Below, one piece after another: positions 48,966-62,627 of a stretch of DNA of 64,000 nucleotides. Position 1 is the stretch's first letter. Each line of letters starts with the position of its first letter. This stretch comes from Strix aluco. Lineage: Eukaryota; Chordata; Aves; Strigiformes; Strigidae. The notes beneath the pieces are model-generated. The model was not told the origin of the DNA and did no database searches. It saw only the letters and a list, made by a program, of their open reading frames with translations. The stretch lies in assembly GCF_031877795.1 (NCBI RefSeq), contig NC_133942.1, positions 3,348,001 to 3,412,000 of the forward strand, given 5' to 3'. A program made the translations under genes and the position numbers.

Positions 48966-49924
48966 AGGACGTGAAGAAGGATTCCAGCCACTGTGTAATT
49001 TGGGTGTGCGGTGGGAGGAAGTCTATTCTTTGTGCAATGGTCCAAAGGCCTGTCTGTCTGGGCTGAAGTCACCCTGGAGACGCTGACCTACCCTCTCCAG
49101 GCTCCGGCATCGCAGAGACACCCTGAAGTTTACTGGAACTGCGTGTAACAATGCTCCTGGTAACTAAGAACTGAGACACCCTCATTGCTCTTGCAGCTTA
49201 CGGCCCGTGGGCCAAGGCAAACACAAGGCGCCTCTCATAACTGGATTCTCTACCGAACGGGGACAAAGCTTCTCAAGTCTCTCACTCCAGGCTTGCTTCA
49301 AAGAAAAACAGCCATGCTCTTTGCTGTGCTGACAGTCAAAAGCCATCCTGGGCAGTGGGGTTGTATGTGGGGTTTGTGTTAGCACACGAGTTACAGACTC
49401 CCACTCTGTCATCAGCAGTCCTACGAGTAGGTGGAGTGAAGAACGGGAGGATCATGATTGCGCATGTCAGTTCCCTATGGAAATGCCCACCCTAACCTCA
49501 TCTGGCACTCACACTGCCTACCTCCAGACATGAAAAGAGGTGCTTTTCTCCTTTCCTCTCCATACGCATGCCCTGGAATTTATTCCCACAGCACCATAGA
49601 AAAAGAGAGAAGTGCCATGACTGTTTTTCATACGATGTTTGTGAGCAAAAATTAAGAGGACCAAAATGCTCATTCAAACTATCTGTATTAAATACCTCAA
49701 GGAACAATTTGGCAACTGGCCCCACAGGCCCATGATCAGCAGGTTACAGATTCATGCTCAACGACTCTGAGGCTTTTTGGTGCTCTGCTATCAGTTGAGG
49801 GAGCTCTATCCCCAACTGGTGGTGAGCTCAGGACAGAAGTCAGTGCTCTTCCTTGCAGAGCAGAGGGTTAACTGAGGCAGGAGGAGAACAAACCACCACG
49901 GGTCTCCAGCTGTGTTGCACAGTC

Positions 49925-49930
49925 TTTAAT
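49925..49930 (-). promoter_or_regulatory. Poly(A) signal ATTAAA, keratin copy 9
   Basis: Same signal and spacing as in copy 1. Confidence 0.65.
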
Positions 49931-50355
49931 GAGAAGGAAGAAACGCAGTGGCACAGAACAGAGACCAAGAAACACATCTGCAGGGTTCAGGGAGGCACAG
50001 AGAATGGCCCGTTTCCCAAGGACAAGCTCCACACAAAGCGCTTGCCTTTTCCCATTCTGCTCTACCTGCTGGCCATCCCAGACCACCAAGAGCAGTCCTT
50101 AACTCCGGCACCCTCCCCGCAGCAGCAGGAGGTTCAGCAAAGCAGAAGAAAATGAGCCCTTTCTCGCTGAGTTCAGAGTGAAGCAGAGCGACAGGAGACA
50201 CGGTGAGGACTGTCATGCAGTGAGGAGAAGTGAGCACAGGTCTCTTGGGCCAGGTGGAAGGAGAACACCCAGCCCGTCTGCAAGCAATGGCCACGCTCCC
50301 GCTGCTGAAAGTTCCTTGTCTTCCATCCTGCTCCAAAGGGGATGACCTGCCGCAT

Positions 50356-50673
50356 TCAGCAGTTCATACTGCAGAAGGGGGGAGGCAGACACAGCCCTGA
50401 CCCTCCCAGGCCAAGGGAGCCCCCAGAAGAGATGGGAACCCCCCCGGAGCTGAGGGAGCTCCCAACAGCAGCCGACAGAGAGGATCCCACGGCTGTGCTC
50501 TGGGGGAAAGAGGTGAGGATGGGGCCCGGCAGGGTCACCACCACCGGGGAGGCCTGGATGGCCACCGTCGAGTCAGCGCAGCGGGCGACACAGGGCTCAC
50601 TGCAGCTGCTTGCCAGTGGGGTTGGGCCAGAGGCACCGCAGGGGCGTGGGGGACAGGGTCTGCAGCAAGACAT
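50356..50673 (-). CDS. Feather-type beta-keratin, copy 9
   Basis: The protein is identical to copy 1. The unit has C at 47056, G at 49570 (shared with units 11 and 12) and a private T at 49709, all outside the gene. Exon 1 is about 51234-51270. Confidence 0.95.
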   Translation of the reverse strand: MSCCRPCPPRPCGASGPTPLASSCSEPCVARCADSTVAIQASPVVVTLPGPILTSFPQSTAVGSSLSAAVGSSLSSGGVPISSGGSLGLGGSGLCLPPPFCSMNC

Positions 50674-51292
50674 CTCTCGGTGAGGGAGGCAAACCTGAAA
50701 CACAGAGCAGGCAGGAAGCACCAAATTCAGTATCAGCCTGTCTCTCTTTTCCTCAGCTCTCTCTGTGGACACTGTATGCTTTAAAAGCTCAGACTGTGCC
50801 TACATCTCCCACGACCCTCATTGTGCCCTCCGAGTTGCACGGTACAGGAAGGCTGACCCACGTAGGGATAGGACCCACCACAGTGGGTTTGAAGCACCCG
50901 TGGAAACACTGATCACAGCCCACCTCCAGAACGCGCAGTGCTGATCTTGAAGGCACTGGATGCACCTGGCCGTTTGGTTAGAGACCATCTGCTGCAGGTG
51001 CAAATTCTGGTGGGCAGGCCTCCCTGCAGCTGAGCCCCATTGATTCCCTTCTGCTTGGAAGAACCCCCTCCTCCCAGGCCTCCCCAGCCACCTCCGCCAA
51101 GAGGGAAAGAGGTGACAGCCCTTCAACAGTTCTATTGCAGGCCCAGGCCGAGGCAGCCCAAGTGTCAACCTGAGCAGCCACCATGACAGCAGTTCAGCCC
51201 ACAGAGAGAGAGATGCAGCGGACTCAGGCTTACCTCGTTCCTCGAGGAAAGGGAGGCAAGAGAGGAGGATGCAGAGCCTGGAGCAGCGCAGG

Positions 51293-51300
51293 CTTTTATG
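51293..51300 (-). promoter_or_regulatory. TATA-like box, keratin copy 9
   Basis: CATAAAAG on the minus strand, unchanged from copy 1. Confidence 0.75.
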
Positions 51301-52434
51301 CTGTGTCCCCGAGCCCCGTGGGGCCACAAACATTCCTTGCTCATGAAGCATCTGAACACCTAGCAGTTGTCGCTTGCTGAGGACTCGCTGGTGATTCAGC
51401 CCTTGCCTCTTTCATCCGAAATGTTGTGATCCCGCTTCACACCACTGAACATCGAAACGATTCATCTGTGTCCCAGCTTCCTAAGTCCAATCAACTCAGT
51501 GGTCTCAGGCTAGTGTACAAGGGGATTTGAAGTGCGTTTGCATGATACAGATTGCCTTTGTCACTTTGCCTTCTTCATGGCGAGCATGGCCACCAGTCAC
51601 AGTGAAATTGAGCTTTGAGGGACACCTCAAGTCAAGTGCTGTCAGTGCAGGCACTCCGGTTAACCCTGAGAGACATTTCCCCCCACGGGTCACGTAGACA
51701 CACTGTGAGTAAGTTCAGGCAGCAGGGCAAGACGGCACAATCCCCTATGGCGGGAGAAGAGACTCATCTCACCAGGGGTGAGGCAAAGCTCAACTCAACG
51801 GCAAAGTCCATTGTGGGCTGGAAGGATGTCCCCTGCGGGCAGGACTGATGGCCGTGAGGACCTTGCTTACGCTCATCAGGCTCTGCCACAGACTGGTGAT
51901 GTGAGCAAAGCCGTGCCCACGTCCTTCCCTGAAGGAGACCCACACGCAAATTGACCTGTTCTGCTCAGGGAGTTCATCCCAGAGGCCAGAGGCCACCATG
52001 GCCTGCTTTTGAGGGGAGGCTCAGGGCACGGAGCCAGGAGCTCCTGGCCCTTTACCCTGGGTCAGGGATGGGGTGGCCCATTCCATTCATTTCTGATTTC
52101 AAAGGGACATTGGATCAGTCTCCCAGAGCACTGGGAGTCATCGTGATGTGGAAGAGTCGGGAAAAACCCTCAGCTCCTGGCAAACATGAGTCACCCTGCT
52201 GTGGACTTCAGTGGACACGGTGGCCTGGTTCCCATGCGTGCCAGGGATACCAGAGCTCATAGCCCCAAAGTGCCGCCTTCCTCAAGGGTATTTCCACACA
52301 TTTTAGCACCATTCCTGAATCAACTGGTGCTTCTCTGCAATCTCCTGCATTTTTTGTCTTCCGTGGCATGGTGGCTTTTGGTGGCTGCTCAGGGGCTCGT
52401 GTGACGCAGTGTCCCCCAGAACAACAAAGGTTGC

Positions 52435-52976
52435 AATGGGCCTCTGGAGGTCTTCTGCTCCGATCCACTGCTCTGTGCAGACCAAACTTCCCAGGTACCT
52501 CCGCAGGCTCTGGGCCTTGTCCTGTTGACTTCTGAACACTGCCACTGTCAGAGAGGTCCCTGTCTCTTGAGTAGCTCTTCCAGGGCTGCACCGTGAGCTC
52601 TGTCACTGCTTTTCCCAAAAAGACATTTCCCTTGTTGCAACTTGTGGTTGTTGCCCCTTGCCCTTTTGCAGTGCACCTCTCAGGAGAGTCTGGCTCCATC
52701 CTTTCTCTAACCTCCTGGAGCTGGTGGGAGACAGCAGTTCCATTCCCTCCTCCCCACTTTGCTCATCTCCGCCAGGTTCCACAAACCTTGTGCCCTCGGC
52801 CTCACCCCATACGTCCCTCGCTCCAGCCCTTGCGTCCCGCCTGCTCCTCTGCCAGTACCTCTCTCCATGAGAGATCATCACCACCACCTCTCTTGCCCCT
52901 GGGGACACAAAATGGGGCACACCAATCCAGATGTGGCCTCTGCAGTGCCAAGGGAAGGGCAACCCTCCCTCCCCTC
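52435..52976 (-). mobile_element. CR1 3' fragment, unit 10
   Basis: No difference from unit 2 seen. Confidence 0.75.
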
Positions 52977-53180
52977 AGCTTTCGACCAACAGTTTGAGTT
53001 GGAAAAGACATTTTGAGATGACCCATGCCAACCATGGGTCCACCAAACAGGTCTGCTTTCACCTGAACAGGGGCTTGAGGCCTGCTCCCCACCCTACCAG
53101 CCAGAGGCTCTCACAGCTGAGCCTCCCAGGCCCACAAGTGGGCCACCAGATGACACTGAGGGTGCCAGCACTGGTGAGCG

Positions 53181-53519
53181 GTGAGAATAAATGGGAGGTT
53201 TGGATGACTTGGAGGGAGACAGTAGACAGCTTATGTTGGTGGAATAGTTTTGTCTGGATCTTTTTGCTAGCTCTGGCAAGCATTGTGCAATGCCTGAGCA
53301 TGGACCATAATACCACACAACCTGCAAAACTGATCATTTCCATCACTAGATGAAAATAGCTCTGATTCTCTTTCGGCTCTAGACGACGAGAGTGGCGCTG
53401 AGTATATGGTATGGAGGTGATACATGTGGCAGTGCCTGTCTGCATGCAGAGCAAGGGTGGGAGGTGGTTGCAGTGGTGGTGGTGAGCATGAGGAGCAGCT
53501 TGAGGAATGGTGTGTGCAG
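53181..53519. repeat. 339-base repeat, unit 10
   Basis: No difference from unit 2 seen. Confidence 0.75.
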
Positions 53520-54478
53520 AGGACGTGAAGAAGGATTCCAGCCACTGTGTAATTTGGGTGTGCGGTGGGAGGAAGTCTATTCTTTGTGCAATGGTCCAAA
53601 GGCCTGTCTGTCTGGGCTGAAGTCACCCTGGAGACGCTGACCTACCCTCTCCAGGCTCCGGCATCGCAGAGACACCCTGAAGTTTACTGGAACTGCGTGT
53701 AACAATGCTCCTGGTAACTAAGAACTGAGACACCCTCATTGCTCTTGCAGCTTACGGCCCGTGGGCCAAGGCAAACACAAGGCGCCTCTCATAACTGGAT
53801 TCTCTACCGAACGGGGACAAAGCTTCTCAAGTCTCTCACTCCAGGCTTGCTTCAAAGAAAAACAGCCATGCTCTTTGCTGTGCTGACAGTCAAAAGCCAT
53901 CCTGGGCAGTGGGGTTGTATGTGGGGTTTGTGTTAGCACACGAGTTACAGACTCCCACTCTGTCATCAGCAGTCCTACGAGTAGGTGGAGTGAAGAACGG
54001 GAGGATCATGATTGCGCATGTCAGTTCCCTATGGAAATGCCCACCCTAACCTCATCTGGCACTCACACTGCCTACCTCCAGACATGAAAAGAGGTGCTTT
54101 TCTCCTTTCCTCTCCATACGCATCCCCTGGAATTTATTCCCACAGCACCATAGAAAAAGAGAGAAGTGCCATGACTGTTTTTCATACGATGTTTGTGAGC
54201 AAAAATTAAGAGGACCAAAATGCTCATTCAAACTATCTGTATTAAATACCTCAAGGAACAATGTGGCAACTGGCCCCACAGGCCCATGATCAGCAGGTTA
54301 CAGATTCATGCTCAACGACTCTGAGGCTTTTTGGTGCTCTGCTATCAGTTGAGGGAGCTCTATCCCCAACTGGTGGTGAGCTCAGGACAGAAGTCAGTGC
54401 TCTTCCTTGCAGAGCAGAGGGTTAACTGAGGCAGGAGGAGAACAAACCACCACGGGTCTCCAGCTGTGTTGCACAGTC

Positions 54479-54484
54479 TTTAAT
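54479..54484 (-). promoter_or_regulatory. Poly(A) signal ATTAAA, keratin copy 10
   Basis: Same signal and spacing as in copy 1. Confidence 0.65.
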
Positions 54485-54909
54485 GAGAAGGAAGAAACGC
54501 AGTGGCACAGAACAGAGACCAAGAAACACATCTGCAGGGTTCAGGGAGGCACAGAGAATGGCCCGTTTCCCAAGGACAAGCTCCACACAAAGCGCTTGCC
54601 TTTTCCCATTCTGCTCTACCTGCTGGCCATCCCAGACCACCAAGAGCAGTCCTTAACTCCGGCACCCTCCCCGCAGCAGCAGGAGGTTCAGCAAAGCAGA
54701 AGAAAATGAGCCCTTTCTCGCTGAGTTCAGAGTGAAGCAGAGCGACAGGAGACACGGTGAGGACTGTCATGCAGTGAGGAGAAGTGAGCACAGGTCTCTT
54801 GGGCCAGGTGGAAGGAGAACACCCAGCCCGTCTGCAAGCAATGGCCACGCTCCCGCTGCTGAAAGTTCCTTGTCTTCCATCCTGCTCCAAAGGGGATGAC
54901 CTGCCGCAT

Positions 54910-55227
54910 TCAGCAGTTCATACTGCAGAAGGGGGGAGGCAGACACAGCCCTGACCCTCCCAGGCCAAGGGAGCCCCCAGAAGAGATGGGAACCCCCCCG
55001 GAGCTGAGGGAGCTCCCAACAGCAGCCGACAGAGAGGATCCCACGGCTGTGCTCTGGGGGAAAGAGGTGAGGATGGGGCCCGGCAGGGTCACCACCACCG
55101 GGGAGGCCTGGATGGCCACCGTCGAGTCAGCGCAGCGGGCGACACAGGGCTCACTGCAGCTGCTTGCCAGTGGGGTTGGGCCAGAGGCACCGCAGGGGCG
55201 TGGGGGACAGGGTCTGCAGCAAGACAT
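54910..55227 (-). CDS. Feather-type beta-keratin, copy 10
   Basis: The protein is identical to copy 1. I find no difference between this whole unit and unit 2, although they are eight units apart. Exon 1 is about 55788-55824. Confidence 0.95.
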   Translation of the reverse strand: MSCCRPCPPRPCGASGPTPLASSCSEPCVARCADSTVAIQASPVVVTLPGPILTSFPQSTAVGSSLSAAVGSSLSSGGVPISSGGSLGLGGSGLCLPPPFCSMNC

Positions 55228-55846
55228 CTCTCGGTGAGGGAGGCAAACCTGAAACACAGAGCAGGCAGGAAGCACCAAATTCAGTATCAGCCTGTCTCTC
55301 TTTTCCTCAGCTCTCTCTGTGGACACTGTATGCTTTAAAAGCTCAGACTGTGCCTACATCTCCCACGACCCTCATTGTGCCCTCCGAGTTGCACGGTACA
55401 GGAAGGCTGACCCACGTAGGGATAGGACCCACCACAGTGGGTTTGAAGCACCCGTGGAAACACTGATCACAGCCCACCTCCAGAACGCGCAGTGCTGATC
55501 TTGAAGGCACTGGATGCACCTGGCCGTTTGGTTAGAGACCATCTGCTGCAGGTGCAAATTCTGGTGGGCAGGCCTCCCTGCAGCTGAGCCCCATTGATTC
55601 CCTTCTGCTTGGAAGAACCCCCTCCTCCCAGGCCTCCCCAGCCACCTCCGCCAAGAGGGAAAGAGGTGACAGCCCTTCAACAGTTCTATTGCAGGCCCAG
55701 GCCGAGGCAGCCCAAGTGTCAACCTGAGCAGCCACCATGACAGCAGTTCAGCCCACAGAGAGAGAGATGCAGCGGACTCAGGCTTACCTCGTTCCTCGAG
55801 GAAAGGGAGGCAAGAGAGGAGGATGCAGAGCCTGGAGCAGCGCAGG

Positions 55847-55854
55847 CTTTTATG
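55847..55854 (-). promoter_or_regulatory. TATA-like box, keratin copy 10
   Basis: CATAAAAG on the minus strand, unchanged from copy 1. Confidence 0.75.
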
Positions 55855-56988
55855 CTGTGTCCCCGAGCCCCGTGGGGCCACAAACATTCCTTGCTCATGA
55901 AGCATCTGAACACCTAGCAGTTGTCGCTTGCTGAGGACTCGCTGGTGATTCAGCCCTTGCCTCTTTCATCCGAAATGTTGTGATCCCGCTTCACACCACT
56001 GAACATCGAAACGATTCATCTGTGTCCCAGCTTCCTAAGTCCAATCAACTCAGTGGTCTCAGGCTAGTGTACAAGGGGATTTGAAGTGCGTTTGCATGAT
56101 ACAGATTGCCTTTGTCACTTTGCCTTCTTCATGGCGAGCATGGCCACCAGTCACAGTGAAATTGAGCTTTGAGGGACACCTCAAGTCAAGTGCTGTCAGT
56201 GCAGGCACTCCGGTTAACCCTGAGAGACATTTCCCCCCACGGGTCACGTAGACACACTGTGAGTAAGTTCAGGCAGCAGGGCAAGACGGCACAATCCCCT
56301 ATGGCGGGAGAAGAGACTCATCTCACCAGGGGTGAGGCAAAGCTCAACTCAACGGCAAAGTCCATTGTGGGCTGGAAGGATGTCCCCTGCGGGCAGGACT
56401 GATGGCCGTGAGGACCTTGCTTACGCTCATCAGGCTCTGCCACAGACTGGTGATGTGAGCAAAGCCGTGCCCACGTCCTTCCCTGAAGGAGACCCACACG
56501 CAAATTGACCTGTTCTGCTCAGGGAGTTCATCCCAGAGGCCAGAGGCCACCATGGCCTGCTTTTGAGGGGAGGCTCGGGGCACGGAGCCAGGAGCTCCTG
56601 GCCCTTTACCCTGGGTCAGGGATGGGGTGGCCCATTCCATTCATTTCTGATTTCAAAGGGACATTGGATCAGTCTCCCAGAGCACTGGGAGTCATCGTGA
56701 TGTGGAAGAGTCGGGAAAAACCCTCAGCTCCTGGCAAACATGAGTCACCCTGCTGTGGACTTCAGTGGACACGGTGGCCTGGTTCCCATGCGTGCCAGGG
56801 ATACCAGAGCTCATAGCCCCAAAGTGCCGCCTTCCTCAAGGGTATTTCCACACATTTTAGCACCATTCCTGAATCAACTGGTGCTTCTCTGCAATCTCCT
56901 GCATTTTTTGTCTTCCGTGGCATGGTGGCTTTTGGTGGCTGCTCAGGGGCTCGTGTGACGCAGTGTCCCCCAGAACAACAAAGGTTGC

Positions 56989-57530
56989 AATGGGCCTCTG
57001 GAGGTCTTCTGCTCCGATCCACTGCTCTGTGCAGACCAAACTTCCCAGGTACCTCCGCAGGCTCTGGGCCTTGTCCTGTTGACTTCTGAACACTGCCACT
57101 GTCAGAGAGGTCCCTGTCTCTTGAGTAGCTCTTCCAGGGCTGCACCGTGAGCTCTGTCACTGCTTTTCCCAAAAAGACATTTCCCTTGTTGCAACTTGTG
57201 GTTGTTGCCCCTTGCCCTTTTGCAGTGCACCTCTCAGGAGAGTCTGGCTCCATCCTTTCTCTAACCTCCTGGAGCTGGTGGGAGACAGCAGTTCCATTCC
57301 CTCCTCCCCACTTTGCTCATCTCCGCCAGGTTCCACAAACCTTGTGCCCTCGGCCTCACCCCATACGTCCCTCGCTCCAGCCCTTGCGTCCCGCCTGCTC
57401 CTCTGCCAGTACCTCTCTCCATGAGAGATCATCACCACCACCTCTCTTGCCCCTGGGGACACAAAATGGGGCACACCAATCCAGATGTGGCCTCTGCAGT
57501 GCCAAGGGAAGGGCAACCCTCCCTCCCCTC
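56989..57530 (-). mobile_element. CR1 3' fragment, unit 11
   Basis: No difference from unit 2 seen. Confidence 0.75.
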
Positions 57531-57734
57531 AGCTTTCGACCAACAGTTTGAGTTGGAAAAGACATTTTGAGATGACCCATGCCAACCATGGGTCCACCAA
57601 ACAGGTCTGCTTTCACCTGAACAGGGGCTTGAGGCCTGCTCCCCACCCTACCAGCCAGAGGCTCTCACAGCTGAGCCTCCCAGGCCCACAAGTGGGCCAC
57701 CAGATGACACTGAGGGTGCCAGCACTGGTGAGCG

Positions 57735-58073
57735 GTGAGAATAAATGGGAGGTTTGGATGACTTGGAGGGAGACAGTAGACAGCTTATGTTGGTGGAATA
57801 GTTTTGTCTGGATCTTTTTGCTAGCTCTGGCAAGCATTGTGCAATGCCTGAGCATGGACCATAATACCACACAACCTGCAAAACTGATCATTTCCATCAC
57901 TAGATGAAAATAGCTCTGATTCTCTTTCGGCTCTAGACGACGAGAGTGGCGCTGAGTATATGGTATGGAGGTGATACATGTGGCAGTGCCTGTCTGCATG
58001 CAGAGCAAGGGTGGGAGGTGGTTGCAGTGGTGGTGGTGAGCATGAGGAGCAGCTTGAGGAATGGTGTGTGCAG
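57735..58073. repeat. 339-base repeat, unit 11
   Basis: No difference from unit 2 seen. Confidence 0.75.
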
Positions 58074-59032
58074 AGGACGTGAAGAAGGATTCCAGCCACT
58101 GTGTAATTTGGGTGTGCGGTGGGAGGAAGTCTATTCTTTGTGCAATGGTCCAAAGGCCTGTCTGTCTGGGCTGAAGTCACCCTGGAGACGCTGACCTACC
58201 CTCTCCAGGCTCCGGCATCGCAGAGACACCCTGAAGTTTACTGGAACTGCGTGTAACAATGCTCCTGGTAACTAAGAACTGAGACACCCTCATTGCTCTT
58301 GCAGCTTACGGCCCGTGGGCCAAGGCAAACACAAGGCGCCTCTCATAACTGGATTCTCTACCGAACGGGGACAAAGCTTCTCAAGTCTCTCACTCCAGGC
58401 TTGCTTCAAAGAAAAACAGCCATGCTCTTTGCTGTGCTGACAGTCAAAAGCCATCCTGGGCAGTGGGGTTGTATGTGGGGTTTGTGTTAGCACACGAGTT
58501 ACAGACTCCCACTCTGTCATCAGCAGTCCTACGAGTAGGTGGAGTGAAGAACGGGAGGATCATGATTGCGCATGTCAGTTCCCTATGGAAATGCCCACCC
58601 TAACCTCATCTGGCACTCACACTGCCTACCTCCAGACATGAAAAGAGGTGCTTTTCTCCTTTCCTCTCCATACGCATGCCCTGGAATTTATTCCCACAGC
58701 ACCATAGAAAAAGAGAGAAGTGCCATGACTGTTTTTCATACGATGTTTGTGAGCAAAAATTAAGAGGACCAAAATGCTCATTCAAACTATCTGTATTAAA
58801 TACCTCAAGGAACAATGTGGCAACTGGCCCCACAGGCCCATGATCAGCAGGTTACAGATTCATGCTCAACGACTCTGAGGCTTTTTGGTGCTCTGCTATC
58901 AGTTGAGGGAGCTCTATCCCCAACTGGTGGTGAGCTCAGGACAGAAGTCAGTGCTCTTCCTTGCAGAGCAGAGGGTTAACTGAGGCAGGAGGAGAACAAA
59001 CCACCACGGGTCTCCAGCTGTGTTGCACAGTC

Positions 59033-59038
59033 TTTAAT
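59033..59038 (-). promoter_or_regulatory. Poly(A) signal ATTAAA, keratin copy 11
   Basis: Same signal and spacing as in copy 1. Confidence 0.65.
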
Positions 59039-59463
59039 GAGAAGGAAGAAACGCAGTGGCACAGAACAGAGACCAAGAAACACATCTGCAGGGTTCAGGG
59101 AGGCACAGAGAATGGCCCGTTTCCCAAGGACAAGCTCCACACAAAGCGCTTGCCTTTTCCCATTCTGCTCTACCTGCTGGCCATCCCAGACCACCAAGAG
59201 CAGTCCTTAACTCCGGCACCCTCCCCGCAGCAGCAGGAGGTTCAGCAAAGCAGAAGAAAATGAGCCCTTTCTCGCTGAGTTCAGAGTGAAGCAGAGCGAC
59301 AGGAGACACGGTGAGGACTGTCATGCAGTGAGGAGAAGTGAGCACAGGTCTCTTGGGCCAGGTGGAAGGAGAACACCCAGCCCGTCTGCAAGCAATGGCC
59401 ACGCTCCCGCTGCTGAAAGTTCCTTGTCTTCCATCCTGCTCCAAAGGGGATGACCTGCCGCAT

Positions 59464-59781
59464 TCAGCAGTTCATACTGCAGAAGGGGGGAGGCAGACAC
59501 AGCCCTGACCCTCCCAGGCCAAGGGAGCCCCCAGAAGAGATGGGAACCCCCCCGGAGCTGAGGGAGCTCCCAACAGCAGCCGACAGAGAGGATCCCACGG
59601 CTGTGCTCTGGGGGAAAGAGGTGAGGATGGGGCCCGGCAGGGTCACCACCACCGGGGAGGCCTGGATGGCCACCGTCGAGTCAGCGCAGCGGGCGACACA
59701 GGGCTCACTGCAGCTGCTTGCCAGTGGGGTTGGGCCAGAGGCACCGCAGGGGCGTGGGGGACAGGGTCTGCAGCAAGACAT
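59464..59781 (-). CDS. Feather-type beta-keratin, copy 11
   Basis: The protein is identical to copy 1. The unit carries G at 56577 and G at 58678, the same pair as unit 12, so units 11 and 12 look like the closest neighbours by descent. Exon 1 is about 60342-60378. Confidence 0.95.
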   Translation of the reverse strand: MSCCRPCPPRPCGASGPTPLASSCSEPCVARCADSTVAIQASPVVVTLPGPILTSFPQSTAVGSSLSAAVGSSLSSGGVPISSGGSLGLGGSGLCLPPPFCSMNC

Positions 59782-60400
59782 CTCTCGGTGAGGGAGGCAA
59801 ACCTGAAACACAGAGCAGGCAGGAAGCACCAAATTCAGTATCAGCCTGTCTCTCTTTTCCTCAGCTCTCTCTGTGGACACTGTATGCTTTAAAAGCTCAG
59901 ACTGTGCCTACATCTCCCACGACCCTCATTGTGCCCTCCGAGTTGCACGGTACAGGAAGGCTGACCCACGTAGGGATAGGACCCACCACAGTGGGTTTGA
60001 AGCACCCGTGGAAACACTGATCACAGCCCACCTCCAGAACGCGCAGTGCTGATCTTGAAGGCACTGGATGCACCTGGCCGTTTGGTTAGAGACCATCTGC
60101 TGCAGGTGCAAATTCTGGTGGGCAGGCCTCCCTGCAGCTGAGCCCCATTGATTCCCTTCTGCTTGGAAGAACCCCCTCCTCCCAGGCCTCCCCAGCCACC
60201 TCCGCCAAGAGGGAAAGAGGTGACAGCCCTTCAACAGTTCTATTGCAGGCCCAGGCCGAGGCAGCCCAAGTGTCAACCTGAGCAGCCACCATGACAGCAG
60301 TTCAGCCCACAGAGAGAGAGATGCAGCGGACTCAGGCTTACCTCGTTCCTCGAGGAAAGGGAGGCAAGAGAGGAGGATGCAGAGCCTGGAGCAGCGCAGG

Positions 60401-60408
60401 CTTTTATG
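60401..60408 (-). promoter_or_regulatory. TATA-like box, keratin copy 11
   Basis: CATAAAAG on the minus strand, unchanged from copy 1. It is the last complete keratin promoter in the window. Confidence 0.75.
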
Positions 60409-61542
60409 CTGTGTCCCCGAGCCCCGTGGGGCCACAAACATTCCTTGCTCATGAAGCATCTGAACACCTAGCAGTTGTCGCTTGCTGAGGACTCGCTGGT
60501 GATTCAGCCCTTGCCTCTTTCATCCGAAATGTTGTGATCCCGCTTCACACCACTGAACATCGAAACGATTCATCTGTGTCCCAGCTTCCTAAGTCCAATC
60601 AACTCAGTGGTCTCAGGCTAGTGTACAAGGGGATTTGAAGTGCGTTTGCATGATACAGATTGCCTTTGTCACTTTGCCTTCTTCATGGCGAGCATGGCCA
60701 CCAGTCACAGTGAAATTGAGCTTTGAGGGACACCTCAAGTCAAGTGCTGTCAGTGCAGGCACTCCGGTTAACCCTGAGAGACATTTCCCCCCACGGGTCA
60801 CGTAGACACACTGTGAGTAAGTTCAGGCAGCAGGGCAAGACGGCACAATCCCCTATGGCGGGAGAAGAGACTCATCTCACCAGGGGTGAGGCAAAGCTCA
60901 ACTCAACGGCAAAGTCCATTGTGGGCTGGAAGGATGTCCCCTGCGGGCAGGACTGATGGCCGTGAGGACCTTGCTTACGCTCATCAGGCTCTGCCACAGA
61001 CTGGTGATGTGAGCAAAGCCGTGCCCACGTCCTTCCCTGAAGGAGACCCACACGCAAATTGACCTGTTCTGCTCAGGGAGTTCATCCCAGAGGCCAGAGG
61101 CCACCATGGCCTGCTTTTGAGGGGAGGCTCGGGGCACGGAGCCAGGAGCTCCTGGCCCTTTACCCTGGGTCAGGGATGGGGTGGCCCATTCCATTCATTT
61201 CTGATTTCAAAGGGACATTGGATCAGTCTCCCAGAGCACTGGGAGTCATCGTGATGTGGAAGAGTCGGGAAAAACCCTCAGCTCCTGGCAAACATGAGTC
61301 ACCCTGCTGTGGACTTCAGTGGACACGGTGGCCTGGTTCCCATGCGTGCCAGGGATACCAGAGCTCATAGCCCCAAAGTGCCGCCTTCCTCAAGGGTATT
61401 TCCACACATTTTAGCACCATTCCTGAATCAACTGGTGCTTCTCTGCAATCTCCTGCATTTTTTGTCTTCCGTGGCATGGTGGCTTTTGGTGGCTGCTCAG
61501 GGGCTCGTGTGACGCAGTGTCCCCCAGAACAACAAAGGTTGC

Positions 61543-62084
61543 AATGGGCCTCTGGAGGTCTTCTGCTCCGATCCACTGCTCTGTGCAGACCAAACTTCCC
61601 AGGTACCTCCGCAGGCTCTGGGCCTTGTCCTGTTGACTTCTGAACACTGCCACTGTCAGAGAGGTCCCTGTCTCTTGAGTAGCTCTTCCAGGGCTGCACC
61701 GTGAGCTCTGTCACTGCTTTTCCCAAAAAGACATTTCCCTTGTTGCAACTTGTGGTTGTTGCCCCTTGCCCTTTTGCAGTGCACCTCTCAGGAGAGTCTG
61801 GCTCCATCCTTTCTCTAACCTCCTGGAGCTGGTGGGAGACAGCAGTTCCATTCCCTCCTCCCCACTTTGCTCATCTCCGCCAGGTTCCACAAACCTTGTG
61901 CCCTCGGCCTCACCCCATACGTCCCTCGCTCCAGCCCTTGCGTCCCGCCTGCTCCTCTGCCAGTACCTCTCTCCATGAGAGATCATCACCACCACCTCTC
62001 TTGCCCCTGGGGACACAAAATGGGGCACACCAATCCAGATGTGGCCTCTGCAGTGCCAAGGGAAGGGCAACCCTCCCTCCCCTC
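61543..62084 (-). mobile_element. CR1 3' fragment, unit 12
   Basis: No difference from unit 2 seen. Confidence 0.75.
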
Positions 62085-62288
62085 AGCTTTCGACCAACAG
62101 TTTGAGTTGGAAAAGACATTTTGAGATGACCCATGCCAACCATGGGTCCACCAAACAGGTCTGCTTTCACCTGAACAGGGGCTTGAGGCCTGCTCCCCAC
62201 CCTACCAGCCAGAGGCTCTCACAGCTGAGCCTCCCAGGCCCACAAGTGGGCCACCAGATGACACTGAGGGTGCCAGCACTGGTGAGCG

Positions 62289-62627
62289 GTGAGAATAAAT
62301 GGGAGGTTTGGATGACTTGGAGGGAGACAGTAGACAGCTTATGTTGGTGGAATAGTTTTGTCTGGATCTTTTTGCTAGCTCTGGCAAGCATTGTGCAATG
62401 CCTGAGCATGGACCATAATACCACACAACCTGCAAAACTGATCATTTCCATCACTAGATGAAAATAGCTCTGATTCTCTTTCGGCTCTAGACGACGAGAG
62501 TGGCGCTGAGTATATGGTATGGAGGTGATACATGTGGCAGTGCCTGTCTGCATGCAGAGCAAGGGTGGGAGGTGGTTGCAGTGGTGGTGGTGAGCATGAG
62601 GAGCAGCTTGAGGAATGGTGTGTGCAG
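62289..62627. repeat. 339-base repeat, unit 12
   Basis: No difference from unit 2 seen. Confidence 0.75.
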